The notes beneath the pieces are model-generated. The model searched no databases, was not told the origin of the DNA, and saw nothing but the letters and a program-made list of their open reading frames with translations. A stretch of DNA of 64,000 nucleotides. Origin: Porites lobata (taxonomy: Eukaryota; Cnidaria; Anthozoa; Scleractinia; Poritidae). The stretch spans positions 4,507,501-4,571,500 of the forward strand of contig CALNXK010000021.1 in the NCBI GenBank assembly GCA_942486035.1, given 5' to 3'. Shown piece by piece: positions 47,063 to 59,520 of this stretch. The position numbers were made by a program, and so were the translations under genes. The first letter of the stretch is position 1, and each line of letters begins with the position of its first letter.

Positions 47063-48461
47063 ACGCTTGAATACAAAGGCTTAAATAGCATTCGCGCGCA
47101 CGCGGGTATTATTTATCTCTCACTTTCAACAGTCAGCGATCTGACCAATCAGATCATGATACCAGAATCTGGTATCATGGATGGGCGGCATCAAAGGAAA
47201 GTCTAAGACTCTCCCTCCTTTTTTCTCCCCCAGGCCACCCTCGCCTAGCTTCCCTCACCGATTTCCTTTTTCGCCTCGCTCCTTTTGCGGGCCTGCTCGC
47301 AGGCTACCGGGAAAACGAAAAAATAACACTAAAGGTAAATACGGAGCCATTGACCCTTCATTTTCTATGAAATAATAGTGAAAATCATATATAGGAACTG
47401 AGGCAAGAAGAATTAAATGAAAGAAGATCGTCGCAGTTACGTTGGCACGCAACTTCTGCGGTTGCAAAAAAAGCCTTAAAGAATTCAGGTTTTCTTTCTT
47501 TTTTTCCATTCGCAGCTGACAAACTAATGACTATAACTGCAATGATCTTCTTTGATTTAATCCTTTATTTTCTGTTAATAACGAAGCAAATGTTTAGGTG
47601 GGCAGGGTCTCCGTGTAACAAAGGGAAACTTACCTCGGTGAATAACCTATGAATTTGGGTACTTTGTTCTTCATACGCGATTTTTATGTCAAGACTTGCT
47701 TGCTTCAGTTGAGCATCTGCATTTTTAATCTCCTCGGAACGAGCGTCAACTTCAGTGACAAGTTCCCTCACCTTTGGACGGCACTTTGAAGCTGCCTCTG
47801 TTAAGGATGAACAATTGTGACCTTTGTGATCAAGCTTTATGCATTCTCTACAAACCAAATGACGGCAATCTTCGTCAAATAAAAGGAATCGCTCTTTATG
47901 TTCTTGGCAGAAAACGGTCACAAGCGACGACTCCAAGGAGACAACTTTGTGATCACGACTTGCTTTGCTGCGAGTGTGAATGCCAGCTGCAACCTTACAC
48001 ATATCCTCTTGGCAATTCAGGCAGAAAGAAGTCGCAGGATGCTCAACATCACAAGATTCACAAGTGTACAAGCATTCAACGGCTTCTTCGTGCTGGGGTG
48101 TGACATTTGCATTAGTAATGTTCAACAACGCAAAGTTCTTTGGTAGCCCTGCTACTCCAGCTCGAGGCACGTTAACTTCATCTCTGCATGTCGGGCAGAG
48201 AATTTTGTTATCTGCAGCCTGAGCAAGTAAGCGCTCCAGGCAGCCGGTACAAAAGCTATGACCACAACTCAGAATACGAGGGCAAATATTTTGATCATCA
48301 TATAGCTAGCAACAGACTGGACACTCAAGTCCTTCTGCAGACGCCATCGCCTGAAATAAAACAGAAAACATGTTGGCACTAAACCTCTGCACAGTCAGGC
48401 TAACGAAGTAATCCTGAGGACAAAAATCATGGGTTTTTTTGGAACTGCGGCAGTATTAGCT

Positions 48462-48700
48462 AAGGCGGTGGAGTGCGATGTGCTGCACAGTGGCAGGTCG
48501 CGCGTTCGATCCCGGTGCCGGACCAGGCTTTAACATTTCTGAGAACTGGAGGTACTGCCTTTGCCCTGCAAACGGCCAGACCTTCGCATGCCCCGGATAA
48601 CCACTTAGAAATCGCGGTCCTGTCTCCAGTGGGAAACGTAAAAACAGTGTCCTCACTCAGTACTTTTGTCCAAAATACATTCACACTTTCCATTCGATTC
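48462..48700 (+). mobile_element. tRNA-derived SINE candidate
   Basis: GCGTTCGATCCCGG (48501-48514) matches a polymerase III B-box, with an A-box-like TGGAGTGCGATG about 35 bases upstream. It is followed by a body of about 180 bases. There is no full cloverleaf. A repeat-library match and additional genomic copies would confirm it. Confidence 0.4.
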
Positions 48701-48774
48701 CCTTTCGAACGCCCGCCAGACAGGTTAAAGAAACATCAGACTAAAGAGTGTGTGTCACATGATTCAGAGAACTA

Positions 48775-49016
48775 TCTAGACTGCAAAACAATCCGTATTT
48801 TTGCGTGATTAAGTACGCGCAAGCAGTCAACAAAAGGTCTGGAACGAGGCTGAAAACAGAGAGGGAGACTAGGGAGAGACGCTTGTTTTTCTCTCGCCTC
48901 ACAGGCCCGTAGGGCGTGTGAGGCTCGCGCGCCTCGCGCACGTAGGACTCTTACGCCACGCTTTACCGATTTCTTTACTGATTTTGAGAAAAATACCGAC
49001 TGTTTTACAGTCTAAG
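48775..49016. mobile_element. MITE with GACTGYAAAACAG termini at duplication edge
   Basis: TCTAGACTGCAAAACAATCCG and its inverse TACCGACTGTTTTACAGTCTA flank about 240 bases. ACTA lies on both sides. The paralogous sequence around 22852 is continuous (CAGAGAACTACCATA), giving an empty site. Confidence 0.65.
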
Positions 49017-50602
49017 AACTACCATAAAACTGAGTGAAACATAAAAATAACTACTCAAAACATTAACCAACAGTTTTTCAAAGTTCATTTATGTTGTTTG
49101 TAACATTTGATGTACTGCTTGGAATACATATCTGTTTGAACCTGAAATTTGGTCATTTACGAGTAATTTCTCAAGTTCCACAGCGAAAAAGGAATCGATC
49201 TCCACAATTCTTCAGATGATGCGAAAGCTGAATTCAATAATTGTCAATTATTAACGAAATGAACTAGCCAGCCTTGAAAAAAAGCCTTTAATAAAGCAGG
49301 GAAAATTCAGACGGTCGGAGTTGTGTTATTCAACTGTTTCAACTGTTAATTAATTATTGCAAACTTTACAGCAACCAATATCCACTCCCCGCTGTTAGCT
49401 AATCGAGGCGAGCAGTGGTTACACGCGTGTTATATAAATATTTACAAACAGCTCACAAGCAAGACTAGAGAAAAGGAGCAAAAAAAGTTAAATAAATAAA
49501 TAAAAATAAATTCAATTCAATTAAGTTTACAGTCATGTACATTGCAAATATATAAGAAGCCAAGTTTTCACTTCTTTTTTGATAAAAATAATATTATTTA
49601 GATGTGACTTGTTAGACGTTTTTGACAGAGGCCGCAAACGACCCATTCACTCAACCAAGACTACACTAAGAAAGGCGGTATTGTTTTGGCACTCGTGCAT
49701 GCATAAAGAATAGTCTGATCAACACTAACAGTATCCTGCAGTGTAATCACTAATATGGAAATTTGTCCGCACCAAGAATTGCAATAAAATGGACTTATAA
49801 ATATGTCGTAGATCTTGGCCGGGTATATAAGAAGTAAGCAAACCAAGGGTAACTCAATTGTTCCCATGATTCGTGTATTATCTAGCTAGACACCCAGTCT
49901 TATCATCATTTCGTCGGAGAACTTTAATTGCGTGTAGCCAACTGTGTAGCTCTTTTTTTACATAATTTTATCACCTCATTGATTCTGGGGTTTTGCCCTT
50001 CTATGGAGTTTTGGTTTCGCGTCGTTGTGACCTGAAGTGTAACATTATGTGATTTCTACAAATAAAAACGTTGTCATAGAAAAGGCATCTTAATTCTGGG
50101 TTAAAACGTCTTAAGATTCCAGTCAGTCAAAATAGAAAAACTGCGTACGTTTATTTCAGTGATTTCACTATCAAAGGCTGCTTCAAAATAACATGGTGAA
50201 TTCACAGTCGGTGTTTACTAGATCAGTAATCACAATCATGACAAGTTGTTTGCTGTAAATGTAAATGATTGTAATGAGAAATTCAAACTCCCCTAAAACT
50301 TTATTAAACATATTAAAGAAAAATGTTTTATGAGTTCCTTAAAATGAATATGACTGCTCAAAATCAAATTAAAAAAGACTCAAGCGCGGATTTAGGTCAA
50401 TCTGAGTAAATTGAACGCTTGACTGTGCAGACGGCTGACCATATCTAGATTTCCGAATAATACTCTACCATATGATGGGAAAGGCTAAGGTTCATATATC
50501 CTCCAAGACACCGTGGTAATTTAGCAACTAAATTTCATACTTTATCGCCAAACCCATTTTCACTGCTAAGATTTATGAAGAGTGTAAGGAAGAGCAAAGG
50601 CC

Positions 50603-50778
50603 CGTGCAAAAGGACGCAACATTGTTGGATGTTACATGTTGCGTCCGTTTGCACAGCCTGTTGCATGTTGTTGCGTGTTGTTGGGAGTAGTTGAGCAAAG
50701 TTTGAAACCGGTCAAACATTTAGCTCAATGCAAACGGACGCAATGATGTTGGGAGTTGTTGAGTCCGTTGCACGTGGC
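50603..50778. repeat. Palindromic CAACATTGTTG MITE, copy 4
   Basis: Duplicate of 24474-24645, with a slightly different arrangement of half-palindromes. Confidence 0.6.
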
Positions 50779-51084
50779 TCAGTCAATGAGCCTATATTCC
50801 ACCTTCCATTTGTCACGCTAAAGAGCAATGTTCAATAACTAAAAAGGTTTCATTTCACGTTCTTGTCTTATATATATTAGATCAAGTTTAGGTGAGAACT
50901 GCATGTCATGTCCTGGAAAGCGAAGGGTGAAAGTCAGATGTAAATATTCGATGGCACTGAGGATTTTAAGATTTAGAGTGTAACAGTCCAAAAATGAACG
51001 TAGCTATTGTTGTGCGAGTTATCAGTAGATTTTATTTGCAAGAAACAAGCCCTACATACCTTAAGTAAGGGAGAAAAAAGCCCC

Positions 51085-51308
51085 GTGTAAACTAACGCAA
51101 GTCGGCAAACAACTCCCAACATTGTTGGATGTTACATGCTGCGTCCGTTTGCACACTCTGTTGCATGTTGTTGTTCCGTGTTGTTGGGAGTTGTTGCGCA
51201 ACGTTTGAAACCGGTCAAAACGTTTAGCTACGTTCAAACGGAAGCAACATTGTTGACCAACAACTCCCAACATTGAGAGGAGTTGTTGCGTCCGTTTACA
51301 CGTAGCTT
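51085..51308. repeat. Palindromic CAACATTGTTG MITE, copy 5
   Basis: Duplicate of 24945-25180. The ends GTGTAAAC and GTTTACAC are visible. Confidence 0.6.
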
Positions 51309-51730
51309 ATGGTGCCTCAAGAGAAGAACTTAAATCATTATGCTTCGTGAAACAACACTTCCTATTGTAACTACCAACACCAGTTGCACTTTTTAGTCAG
51401 CAAAGATGAATTTATATGCTCACAAACGCACCTGAGAAGTGGCGTAAAGCTTACCTTTGAATGATAAAAAAAATAAGGGTAAGATTTGTGCATAGCCCCA
51501 TGCATTTGTTCTGCATACTGTGTCGACTCTACTCATATAAACTGTTTGGACGAAATAGCATAGGACGATTCACGACAATGTCTTCGTAATTAACTGACTC
51601 TCTCTGGGATTAAAAGAATTATGTTTCCAAATATTATCGAGCTGAGCGATGGCAGAATTTCAAATTTGACTATTCTGTTGCCTCAAAAAAAAAAATTTTG
51701 ACATATTCTTATCAAACAAGTTGCACTTAC

Positions 51731-51830
51731 CTTAAGTGAGGCAAACAACTTAATGAAGCGTAAGAACCTATTTGACCACGATCTCTCCACCGACAGCACT
51801 ACTGCCTTAAGGCTCATCTCCGGTGTAATA
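51731..51830 (-). other. Candidate non-coding first exon of TRIM gene D
   Basis: Near-identical duplicate of the block at 25605, ending at donor CTTAAG|GTAAGT (G of GT at 51730). It is 3.4 kb upstream of the gene D ATG. Confidence 0.5.
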
Positions 51831-51857
51831 TAATTCAGTTACTCACACTGGAATGAC

Positions 51858-51945
51858 GTAAAACAAAGAAAACAAAATATAGTTCCAGTCATTAAGAAGG
51901 GGTCATCCCCGGTGTAGTATAATATATTCGTTTTCTTTGTTTTAC
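51858..51945. promoter_or_regulatory. Inverted repeat upstream of gene D first exon
   Basis: Perfect GTAAAACAAAGAAAAC inverted pair, duplicated from or with 25732-25819. Both arms are unchanged while the loop has drifted. Confidence 0.4.
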
Positions 51946-52539
51946 GGACTATTTTCAGGGTTTAAGGTTCATTGCTAAGGATGTCAGTCGTGGAACAAAC
52001 ATCTTTCACTTCCTCTAAGGGGAGAGTGGGGAATACATGATGCTTTTGAATATGAGATGTGTTTTGAGACGCTCTGCAAAAGCCTTACTTGAGGTTTTAT
52101 TGTTAGTTAAGTAATAGCAGATACACGGAGCTCACACTGGCAAGTACACTAAGAAAATCTAATCTATGTAACAAAGCCTTCAAAAATTTAAAGTTTCACC
52201 CCATAGGGTATACTTAGGTATAATTAAGTACCTTCGTTCCCAGGCCAGCACGGAGTTTTCGGTGGTTTTCAGCCTGCTGCCTTGTATAAAGGTGGTGCAG
52301 TCTGCCAACATGACCTCAACGCAAATACCTCTTCGAAATCTTCTTTATATTAGCTATAGGGGAAGCCGGCAGAGTCTCAAACTAGTGAATATTGTCAGTG
52401 TGTCCTCAGCAGCTTGCGGCTATGATATCATCACAAATATTAATGAAAGCATGCCCAGATAAAGCGATTGTGCAATATGAGCCTAGTACGTAATAAACTC
52501 AAGAGTTTAAATCGGCGTATGTTAAAGCCTTCTAGTAAA

Positions 52540-52975
52540 AAGTAATCTGGGGGGTACTCCCTTACATAAGCCACATAGGTATGTGCTACTCCAAAGGGTA
52601 TGGTTTTTGAACCGTTTTTAGCTGAAAACAGGTATAGAGCTGGTTTTGCTCATTTTGGTCTGGAATCGGCTAGGGTGTTCGAGGGAACTACGGGAGGGCA
52701 TGAATGTATTCGTCGTTTCAATTCCAAATGAATAAGAAAGAGTACTATGCGAAATAAAAATGGATTTAAGGGAATCTTCTTGTTGGCGCCTCCCTAATCT
52801 CAGCCTGATGACACAATTTCTGTCTATATAATAATGTATATTGCGTTTGTGACCCCCTCCATGTCTGAAAACGGGTATTGGTTTTAGTGGCAAGTTCTGA
52901 AAACTGGTGTGGAAGATGACTTTCTTTTGGTCTGAAACAGGGCCAGGATTTGGAGAACCGTACGGCGCATCCCAG
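52540..52975. repeat. GGGGTACTCCC dispersed repeat, copy 2
   Basis: Duplicate of 26420-26890 with a deletion of about 30 bases. Confidence 0.6.
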
Positions 52976-54282
52976 AAAAGCATTCAACTCATTTCTTATA
53001 ATTACGTCAATTCTTTACCAAATATGAGATTGTATAAAACAGGTTTTGGAACAAATGATTTTATGTACTTTCTGCTAAGATCAGCCAGAATCATTAACCC
53101 ATTTAAATTGTTCTATCACTGCTCACGATCTAAACATGCAGTTTTGGATTGAATTTGAAATATTGGTGACTTACTAGTTTCGAATCAATGAATTCGTCTT
53201 TCCTCAGAAAATTTGCTGTGTGTAATTTTAATGGAGACTACTTACCTTTTACTGCAATTGCTCAACTATTCTATAATTAATATTATTGGAACTGAAAGCT
53301 TTTTTAGTGGGACTGCAGGAGCAAACAACCCTTTCAAACATTTATGGATTTAGGGCGAAAATCCTCCCTTAATATATGAAACAAAGATAATGATCAGCAA
53401 CAAAGACGTCTTTAAAAGAAAGCGATTTTTAATATTTTTACACTAGTTAAACTGAAGTTTATAATTGAAATTTGAGCCCTAGAAGGGTGCTTGGTAGTTT
53501 CTTTTAGAACTGTAATAATTTAACGATTAATTTAATCTTAGTGTATTTTATAGTTTGTTAGTAAATATTTATTGCAATGCTTTGTATTATTGCAGTTATG
53601 GTTAATGTCGATAAATAGATAAATAAATAAATAAATAAAAAATAATTCCTTTCAATGGTTCCGAACGTCTTCCCCCAAAAGGACCTCCGTAATTCTACCT
53701 ATTAAAGCCGGCTTCTGCTTCCGCAAGTAATAAGGATTTTTAGACCTCCAGTTACTACCATTAAAGTTTACATTTACTTGAAATAAAGACAGCATTATTT
53801 TTAAGGCCGAAATTTGAACATGGCTGCCTTCATTGAACACTGCTCCCTTCAAATACTAGAAGTGCCTCCCTTCGCATTAGCGCCCCGCTCTTGACTCAGA
53901 AATTTAAATAAGCAACCCGAATGCTTATTCAAGCATTCACCAAGCCGACTTCTAAAATCACAGGAGCTTCAATTAGGGAATGCACAAAAATACTTAAATA
54001 GATGCTTTAAACATTCTCGACCCCAGTGCCTAAACATAAACATATAGAAAGGAAACTTAATCGTATGTTCACTACCGGAGTAGCTCAATGTCATTCCTGA
54101 TAAAAGGAGAGGCCGAGATTTTCCACAACATTCTCACAAGCTGGGCAAAGTCCCTTATATAAATCTATAGCTTAAAATTATACCCACAAAAATTACTCTA
54201 TTAACTTTAATCATGAACGTATTTTAAGTTGCGTAAAGTGCTTTATGCCTAAACTGTATGTACTTAAATATTGACTAAGTGG

Positions 54283-54363
54283 GAGGGCCGGACGGGAATA
54301 TATTTGGCTCGAGACCTGGGCGTCTTGGAAGAAAACCAAATACTTTCCCGTCCGGCCCAACCT
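54283..54363. repeat. Inverted GGCCGGAC hairpin, copy 2
   Basis: Duplicate of 31024-31110. Here the two arms match one another better (GGCCGGACGGGAA/TTTCCCGTCCGGCC). Confidence 0.6.
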
Positions 54364-55279
54364 AACTCAGACAAAAAGTTTTATCACATTTTTATCACAT
54401 TTTTTTCACGCATTTTTTCCCTTTTTTCCGCCCTATAACTTGATGCCCACGGCCCTCATACGGAACTTTTTTCCATTTGGTTTTCCAATTTTCGTCTCAT
54501 TCTTAAGAAACGCTCTTGAAAGTGGGACGCTAACAGTATTTACACAGAGCCCAGCCTCGTACGTTTGTAAATCCCGTTCTTTGAAGTGAATTTCTGTAGC
54601 CTAAATTGCAGTCCTAAAACTGAAATTAAACGAATAATTACCCTCATTTGAAAGTCTAACTTGTCAGAGTCGCACGGGCTACAGAAGTACTAACCCCGGA
54701 CATTTCATCATGCTCTTTGACTAAAGTTTTGAACAATGCTCAGAAGTCCCCGGGAAGCTCAATGTTGACTTGACTAGAAACTCGAAGCATACAAGAAAAA
54801 AAACAATCCTACATTGGATTTCTTCTTCGATAAGTATACCATAAGTTTGAAAATCAAACCATAGAAAGGCATTGCTTTGCCAGTGAAAATCAAACGTACA
54901 AAGGAACAGTGATTCACTCTTGGTGTTGAGTCTTTTTAGGTCTCTATAAGGTCAACAAAACCTACTTTTGAAATAAAAGCCCACGTAGAAAAACGTCCGG
55001 TTTTTGTCATGGAGAACATTTTTTTGTAGGAAAGTAAAACTGATTCAAAGCACCAACGAAACAACAGGACTGTAACTTTACGCGAGTTTTCGATTTCCCG
55101 CCATCAGATAGTTACTAGCTGTTGCTGGTATTAGGGACTGTGCAATAATTATCAGGAGGGGGGGGGGGCTGAAAAACTAGAGTTATCTAGCAAAAACTTA
55201 GACAGTACCCCCCCCAAAACAAAAAAAAATTAGTTCTAACCCCCCCTCTGTTAAGTTAAAAATAACGTCGCACCCCCCT

Positions 55280-55710
55280 TCCCACCACACTGGTAAACTC
55301 AAAACTGGACTGAGCTGCCATCACAGCTTCAATAATGACAAACGTTATTATGTAACATCTAGTATCGAGAAGGATGTTGATCGCTTGACTGAAGATTTAG
55401 ACAAAGCATTTGCTAAGTACTGGGGTGCTTACCACATTGGCTCAAAATCTAAAATTTCTGAAGCCAGAAAGAGAAAGGAGCAGGGAAAAAATCAAAGAAC
55501 AGGAGATTGAACGCTTCAAATAACAGGAGAGCCTGTTGAACTTTTTTATGAGCCACATATGTATGGAATTCTGCAAATCGATTCAGTCGATGAAGAAACA
55601 TTATTTTTTGTCACATCAAAAACCGACAAAGCTTGTCTACGAGATCTGTTTGATTCCCATTGTTTTATGGGGGAAGCTGAAAAACAAGTTCATGATTTTT
55701 GCTTTACATA
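55280..55710 (+). pseudogene. Unrecognised element-encoded protein remnant
   Basis: The plus strand reads protein-like sequence from about 55280: KRYYVTSSIEKDVDRLTEDL, then KAFAKYWGAYHIGSKSK and a charged RKRKEQ stretch. A run of six As after GG breaks the frame relative to the related copy near 1100. After a TGA the same frame continues with TGEPVELFYEPHMYGILQ and later DKACLRDLFDSHCFMGEAEK, ending at TAG near 55708. No family is recognised and no start is visible. Confidence 0.5.
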
Positions 55711-55795
55711 GGATCCGCTCAATTAATTAGAAAACGGGTTAAAATTGATCAGTTGTGAACTTGCTTTTCATTTTGATGGAATATTTTCAATAATC

Positions 55796-56880
55796 GTTTA
55801 AGAGCCATTTTCTGAGAAAATCGAGAATCGCAAGACACTCGTCAAAAAATCGAATTTTTTATTATTTTGCCAAAACATCCCTTTTAGTGACCTAATTTAA
55901 GGAAAAATAGTTTTGGGTTCAAACGATTCATTTTAAAGGAAAAATTTTAAAAAGTTTGAAAAACCGATTTTATTCCTGTTTTTCGAACAAAACACGGCAG
56001 GATGCAATGGCAACTTCGAGAGAAGGGTGAAAGCGTAAGAAACATTCCCTGACACTGAAACTTAATTATTATTTTGTTCTTACTCCTGAAAACCTTAAAA
56101 GAAAATTTGAAAAACAATGTCTTGTATTTTTATAATCGACAAGTCTAAAGAGGTCATATTTGTGACGTTAGACGTGCTAGAAAACGAAGGCCAACTTTGA
56201 CTATTAAAAAAGGCCTCTGGTATATGCCGCTTGCTCATAAAATCAATATAAAATGGAACCTTGGCGTTTGTACTAACTTACTGGAAAGTTTTAGCTCTGG
56301 AAATCAAATACCATCCTGACACCAAAGCAAGCGGTGAGAGCAATTGAATTGGGAAATTTATGCAAATTAGACGGCTTGCACCCTACTTGCAGACGGTTGT
56401 CAAACTAAAAGAAAGGTTTTACATGAAAGGATTACTCACCATTGCTTGTAACACGTTTTTACGGCAAGGAAAGTTATTTCCAACTTTTGTTGCGTCGGTT
56501 TGAGTCACAAAATCCATAATTTTAAGCCAAAAGGTCCAAAAGACAAACGTACGTTTGCTCAGCGACTGCGCCAGAATCCGGCCGTGAATCGAAATAAAGT
56601 CACAACACGTCACTGCGGTCCTTTAGAAGCAAGAGTTGCAAGAGTTTTTACTTCAGTCAGGAGGCCAAAAGATTGAAAATTCATCGCAAACTAATGACTT
56701 CGATTTTGAAAACCTTTCATCACTTCAATCGTTCGTCGGCTGATGATAAACATCGCACAAGATCGTATGACCTTTGGCGTGTGACCGGAAATCGGTCACA
56801 CGCTTAAGTCACGTTAGCATACTGTCACGAATTTTAATACGATTTTTCACGTTTCCTTTCGACAAAAAATAGACTCATCG
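55796..56880. repeat. Left inverted arm of the 5.8 kb element
   Basis: Matches 59826-60762 in reverse orientation, including GACGTGCTAGAAAACGAAGG and the CAAGCAATGGTGAGTAATCC tract. Drift is visible, so the arms are not recently homogenised. Confidence 0.7.
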
Positions 56881-57721
56881 AAATAAAATCAGGCTTGCTT
56901 TATTTTTTTTATTTTTTTAAAATTTCTTTTATAGCCTGCAGAACTTGTTTCCCATGCATCGCGCGTGTCTCGCGCCCCCAGTCAGCTTCGCAGTGCTAGC
57001 GTGAAAAGCGCAAAAGACTGAAATTGACTCCTGTTCTGCAGTTGATTTCTTTTATAGACACCTTCTAGGCATTGACAGGCTGTGGAAAAAGTGTTTATTA
57101 TTATTATTATTTTTTTTTTTGAAGTGCTACATCATTTTCCTATAAATTTCAAACGTGACTGTTAAAAGACTGTTTGGAACCCATGGATGGAGAAAAGCTG
57201 TGCCGGAGAGAAGGTCAACCTCCCAGCCGAGCCAACTTTTGCGAGCGTTTATATGAGGAAAAAATTTGTCCGAGTCAACAGTGCTTGCGCATGCTGTCTT
57301 TGTCTAGCCTTGACCGTGTTGTCCCAGCTAGCTGGGCGAGCCAAAGTGGAGAAATATTAGCCGGGCTAGAAGGGTGAGGCCACCACTGGAGGGCTGACTT
57401 CCGGAAGCCTTCAACCCCGCCCACTACTGGTAGTAAGGCGTCTATCCGAACCAACCTTTTGTTTCTCATCTAAATGGTTTACCAAGTTTTGTAAGGAAAT
57501 GGAGGAAAAGTTGGCTCGCCCAGGGTAGCTTGGGAGGTGAGTAAACACCAGATAACCCCAATAATAAGCACAAACTTTGATTGTCAGTTAGATGTCCACA
57601 GGAGCCGATCGGCTCCTGGATGTCCACTATTTTAAGTAAGCGACCTGGGATGTGATTGTCGCATCCATGCCCCCTTCCAGATCCCCTTTATTATCGGTAA
57701 GCCTCTGATAGGTCAAAGTAA

Positions 57722-58266
57722 TACAGTCGTGCCTCCAGTAAGCGACCACCAAAAATGAAAAGACTTAGTGGTCTCTAACGGGAGGTGGCCGTTTAGAAGA
57801 ATCGGACCACATGGGGTCTATTCCGAGAAGAGGTCCAGGCACATTCTATTAAATGGCGGTGTAACAAATTCCTGGCAAAATATTATCTTTTACCTCTTTT
57901 GACAAATACAGCTTTTAAATCATGCTCAATTTAAAGAGGGATTCAGGTGAGTGAGATATAGAATAGTCTAGAATCACAACAGAATCTTCACTTTGTTGGC
58001 TACATCTACTAAGTTAGGATATGTGTAGTTCCACGATGTCACTAAAGGTCTTCATATTTTCTAAGGAACATAGTACACACAGCAAAAATAGAGAGCAGAG
58101 AATGCGTCAACTGGTCGCTTATAGAAAACAATTAACCATGACGCCCAAAAAGTGGTCGCAGTCACTTACAGAAGGTGGTCGTTTACTGGAGGTTCCAACT
58201 GTAAGGCTTTGACTGGGAAAATTTGGTCTTTTGGATTGGCGGTCGCACAAGGAGGTTCGACTGTGT
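57722..58266. mobile_element. Nested element with AAGCGACC subterminal motifs
   Basis: ACAGTCGTGCCTCC and GGAGGTTCGACTGT are inverted ends. Just inside are repeated TAAGCGACC/GGTCGCTTA motifs in opposing orientation. Non-coding. It lies in the centre of the larger 5.8 kb element. Confidence 0.5.
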
Positions 58267-58634
58267 TAGGTCTATTAGAGTATAAGCCACCATCACCTCA
58301 CTGTGAGTGACGAGAGCCAGGAAAGTATAGTATACACTCCCTTAGGATACACAGAATCGTTGTTTTGAGGTCCCGTTTAGCGAAATGGATCATTCAAGGG
58401 AGGTGCTGAAGTCCCATAGTGAAATTTATAAGGTTTATGGGTTTTTAGTGCAAGGCGAAACACAATACTTAGGGCCCTGTTGTTCAAACGTTGAACAACA
58501 GGAAATCACTATCAAGCGAATAAGAAGAAGCAATTGCGTTACTTATTGGATATAGATTTATCCACCCGGGGGCGTTAGTCAACTTTTCGAACATACAGCC
58601 CCTCAGTCACTCTCCTCCGCAGACTTACCCTGGG

Positions 58635-58790
58635 TAGACTACGAGTAGTCCCCCATTTTTCCTCAGGGATAGTAGAGCGAGCGAAACGCGAGGGTGCGTG
58701 AAAATTACCCCACGCGAGAAAAGGCACGCGCACTCGCGTTTCGCTCGCTCTACTATCCCTGAGGAAAAATGAGGGACTACTCGTAGTCTA
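58635..58790. repeat. 156-base hairpin, AGACTACGAGTAGTC family
   Basis: Arms of about 58 bases are inverted with one or two differences, around a loop of about 40 bases. ACCCTGGG occurs on both outer sides in the same orientation. One arm of the same family is at 44044-44110. Confidence 0.7.
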
Positions 58791-59520
58791 TACCCTGGGC
58801 GACCAGGATAAGGGAATATAATACTCGACCTTCCTTGCATCATCGCGAGAGCCTATAGCCTTCACTTTCTTTTGGCTCGTCCTACAATCCTACCTAACGT
58901 TCGTGGGACAGGAAAGTCTGCTTGCGAGGCTTGGGAATCTAGGGAGACTATGGTAGCATGGTGCAAATAGCCGGGATGAGCTACTTTGTCCACACGAACC
59001 AAGAGGATTGGGTCTGCTAGAAGAAATCAGGTGTAGCTTTCTGTGATAAGTAATATTCCAACAGTATAGGATCGTAGTTTGAGGCCATTTCACAATCACT
59101 AGTTTCCGCGCACCTCTACCGGCGAGTTGTGGACAAAAGCAGCTGATAGCTGTATGCGAACCTTTTTTCCACAAAATGGTTTCTGGGTTTGCGTATTCGA
59201 CAGTGTCATGTATTGATTTTTTTTAATCTTAATCGAGGTCTTTTTTATTATGTACTGTCTATCTGACTGACTGTTTCTTTGTGTTTTTTTTTTCTGGTAA
59301 TAACAGGTTTCATAATTTGGTCGTGGTTGGGGTTATAAGCTCCTGATCGTGAGCAAATAGCGAAAAAATCAACAAGCAAAACCAAAGTGAACTATAGCGT
59401 TGAGTCCGTTGGCCACGGAGAATTGGTATTATTCTGCAAGTTCTTTACTACAGCAAGAGAGTATATTCCCTTGACTATGGGACATTGGGCCGGGGGAACT
59501 TAGTATTTTGACCCGGCATA

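Larger units (their letters stand above)
44912..48347 (-). pseudogene. TRIM45-like gene D: RING nonsense codon and MITE-altered C-terminus
   Basis: Two coding exons, 47634-48347 (RING, B-boxes) and 44912-45628 (coiled coil, filamin). Junctions GAG|GTAAGT and TATAG|ATT, phase 0, with a 2005-base intron containing a MITE and a hairpin. The ATG follows an acceptor (TTTCAG) by 3 bases. Codon 14 is TAG (48306-48308), replacing a Glu conserved in A and B between the first two RING cysteine pairs. Otherwise the frame is open for 224 further codons of exon 1 and all of exon 2. RING, B-box and filamin residues are well kept, so the stop is recent, or an assembly error or allele. The last eight codons and stop come from a hAT-like MITE; beyond it the older frame continues to a TAG at 44504-44506. 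A RING-less product from internal initiation is conceivable. Confidence 0.8.
49017..55115. repeat. Large duplication, copy 2 (5' of gene D)
   Basis: Colinear with 22850-34000 apart from listed insertions in copy 1 and small indels. The right end is cut by the element starting at 55131, soon after the TTTTCGATTTCCCGCCATC tract shared with 33973. Contains the putative first exon of gene D but no other gene. Confidence 0.85.

Noticed and set aside
47774..48222. Overlapping plus-strand frames opposite gene D exon 1
   Set aside because: Antisense shadows of the TRIM exon.
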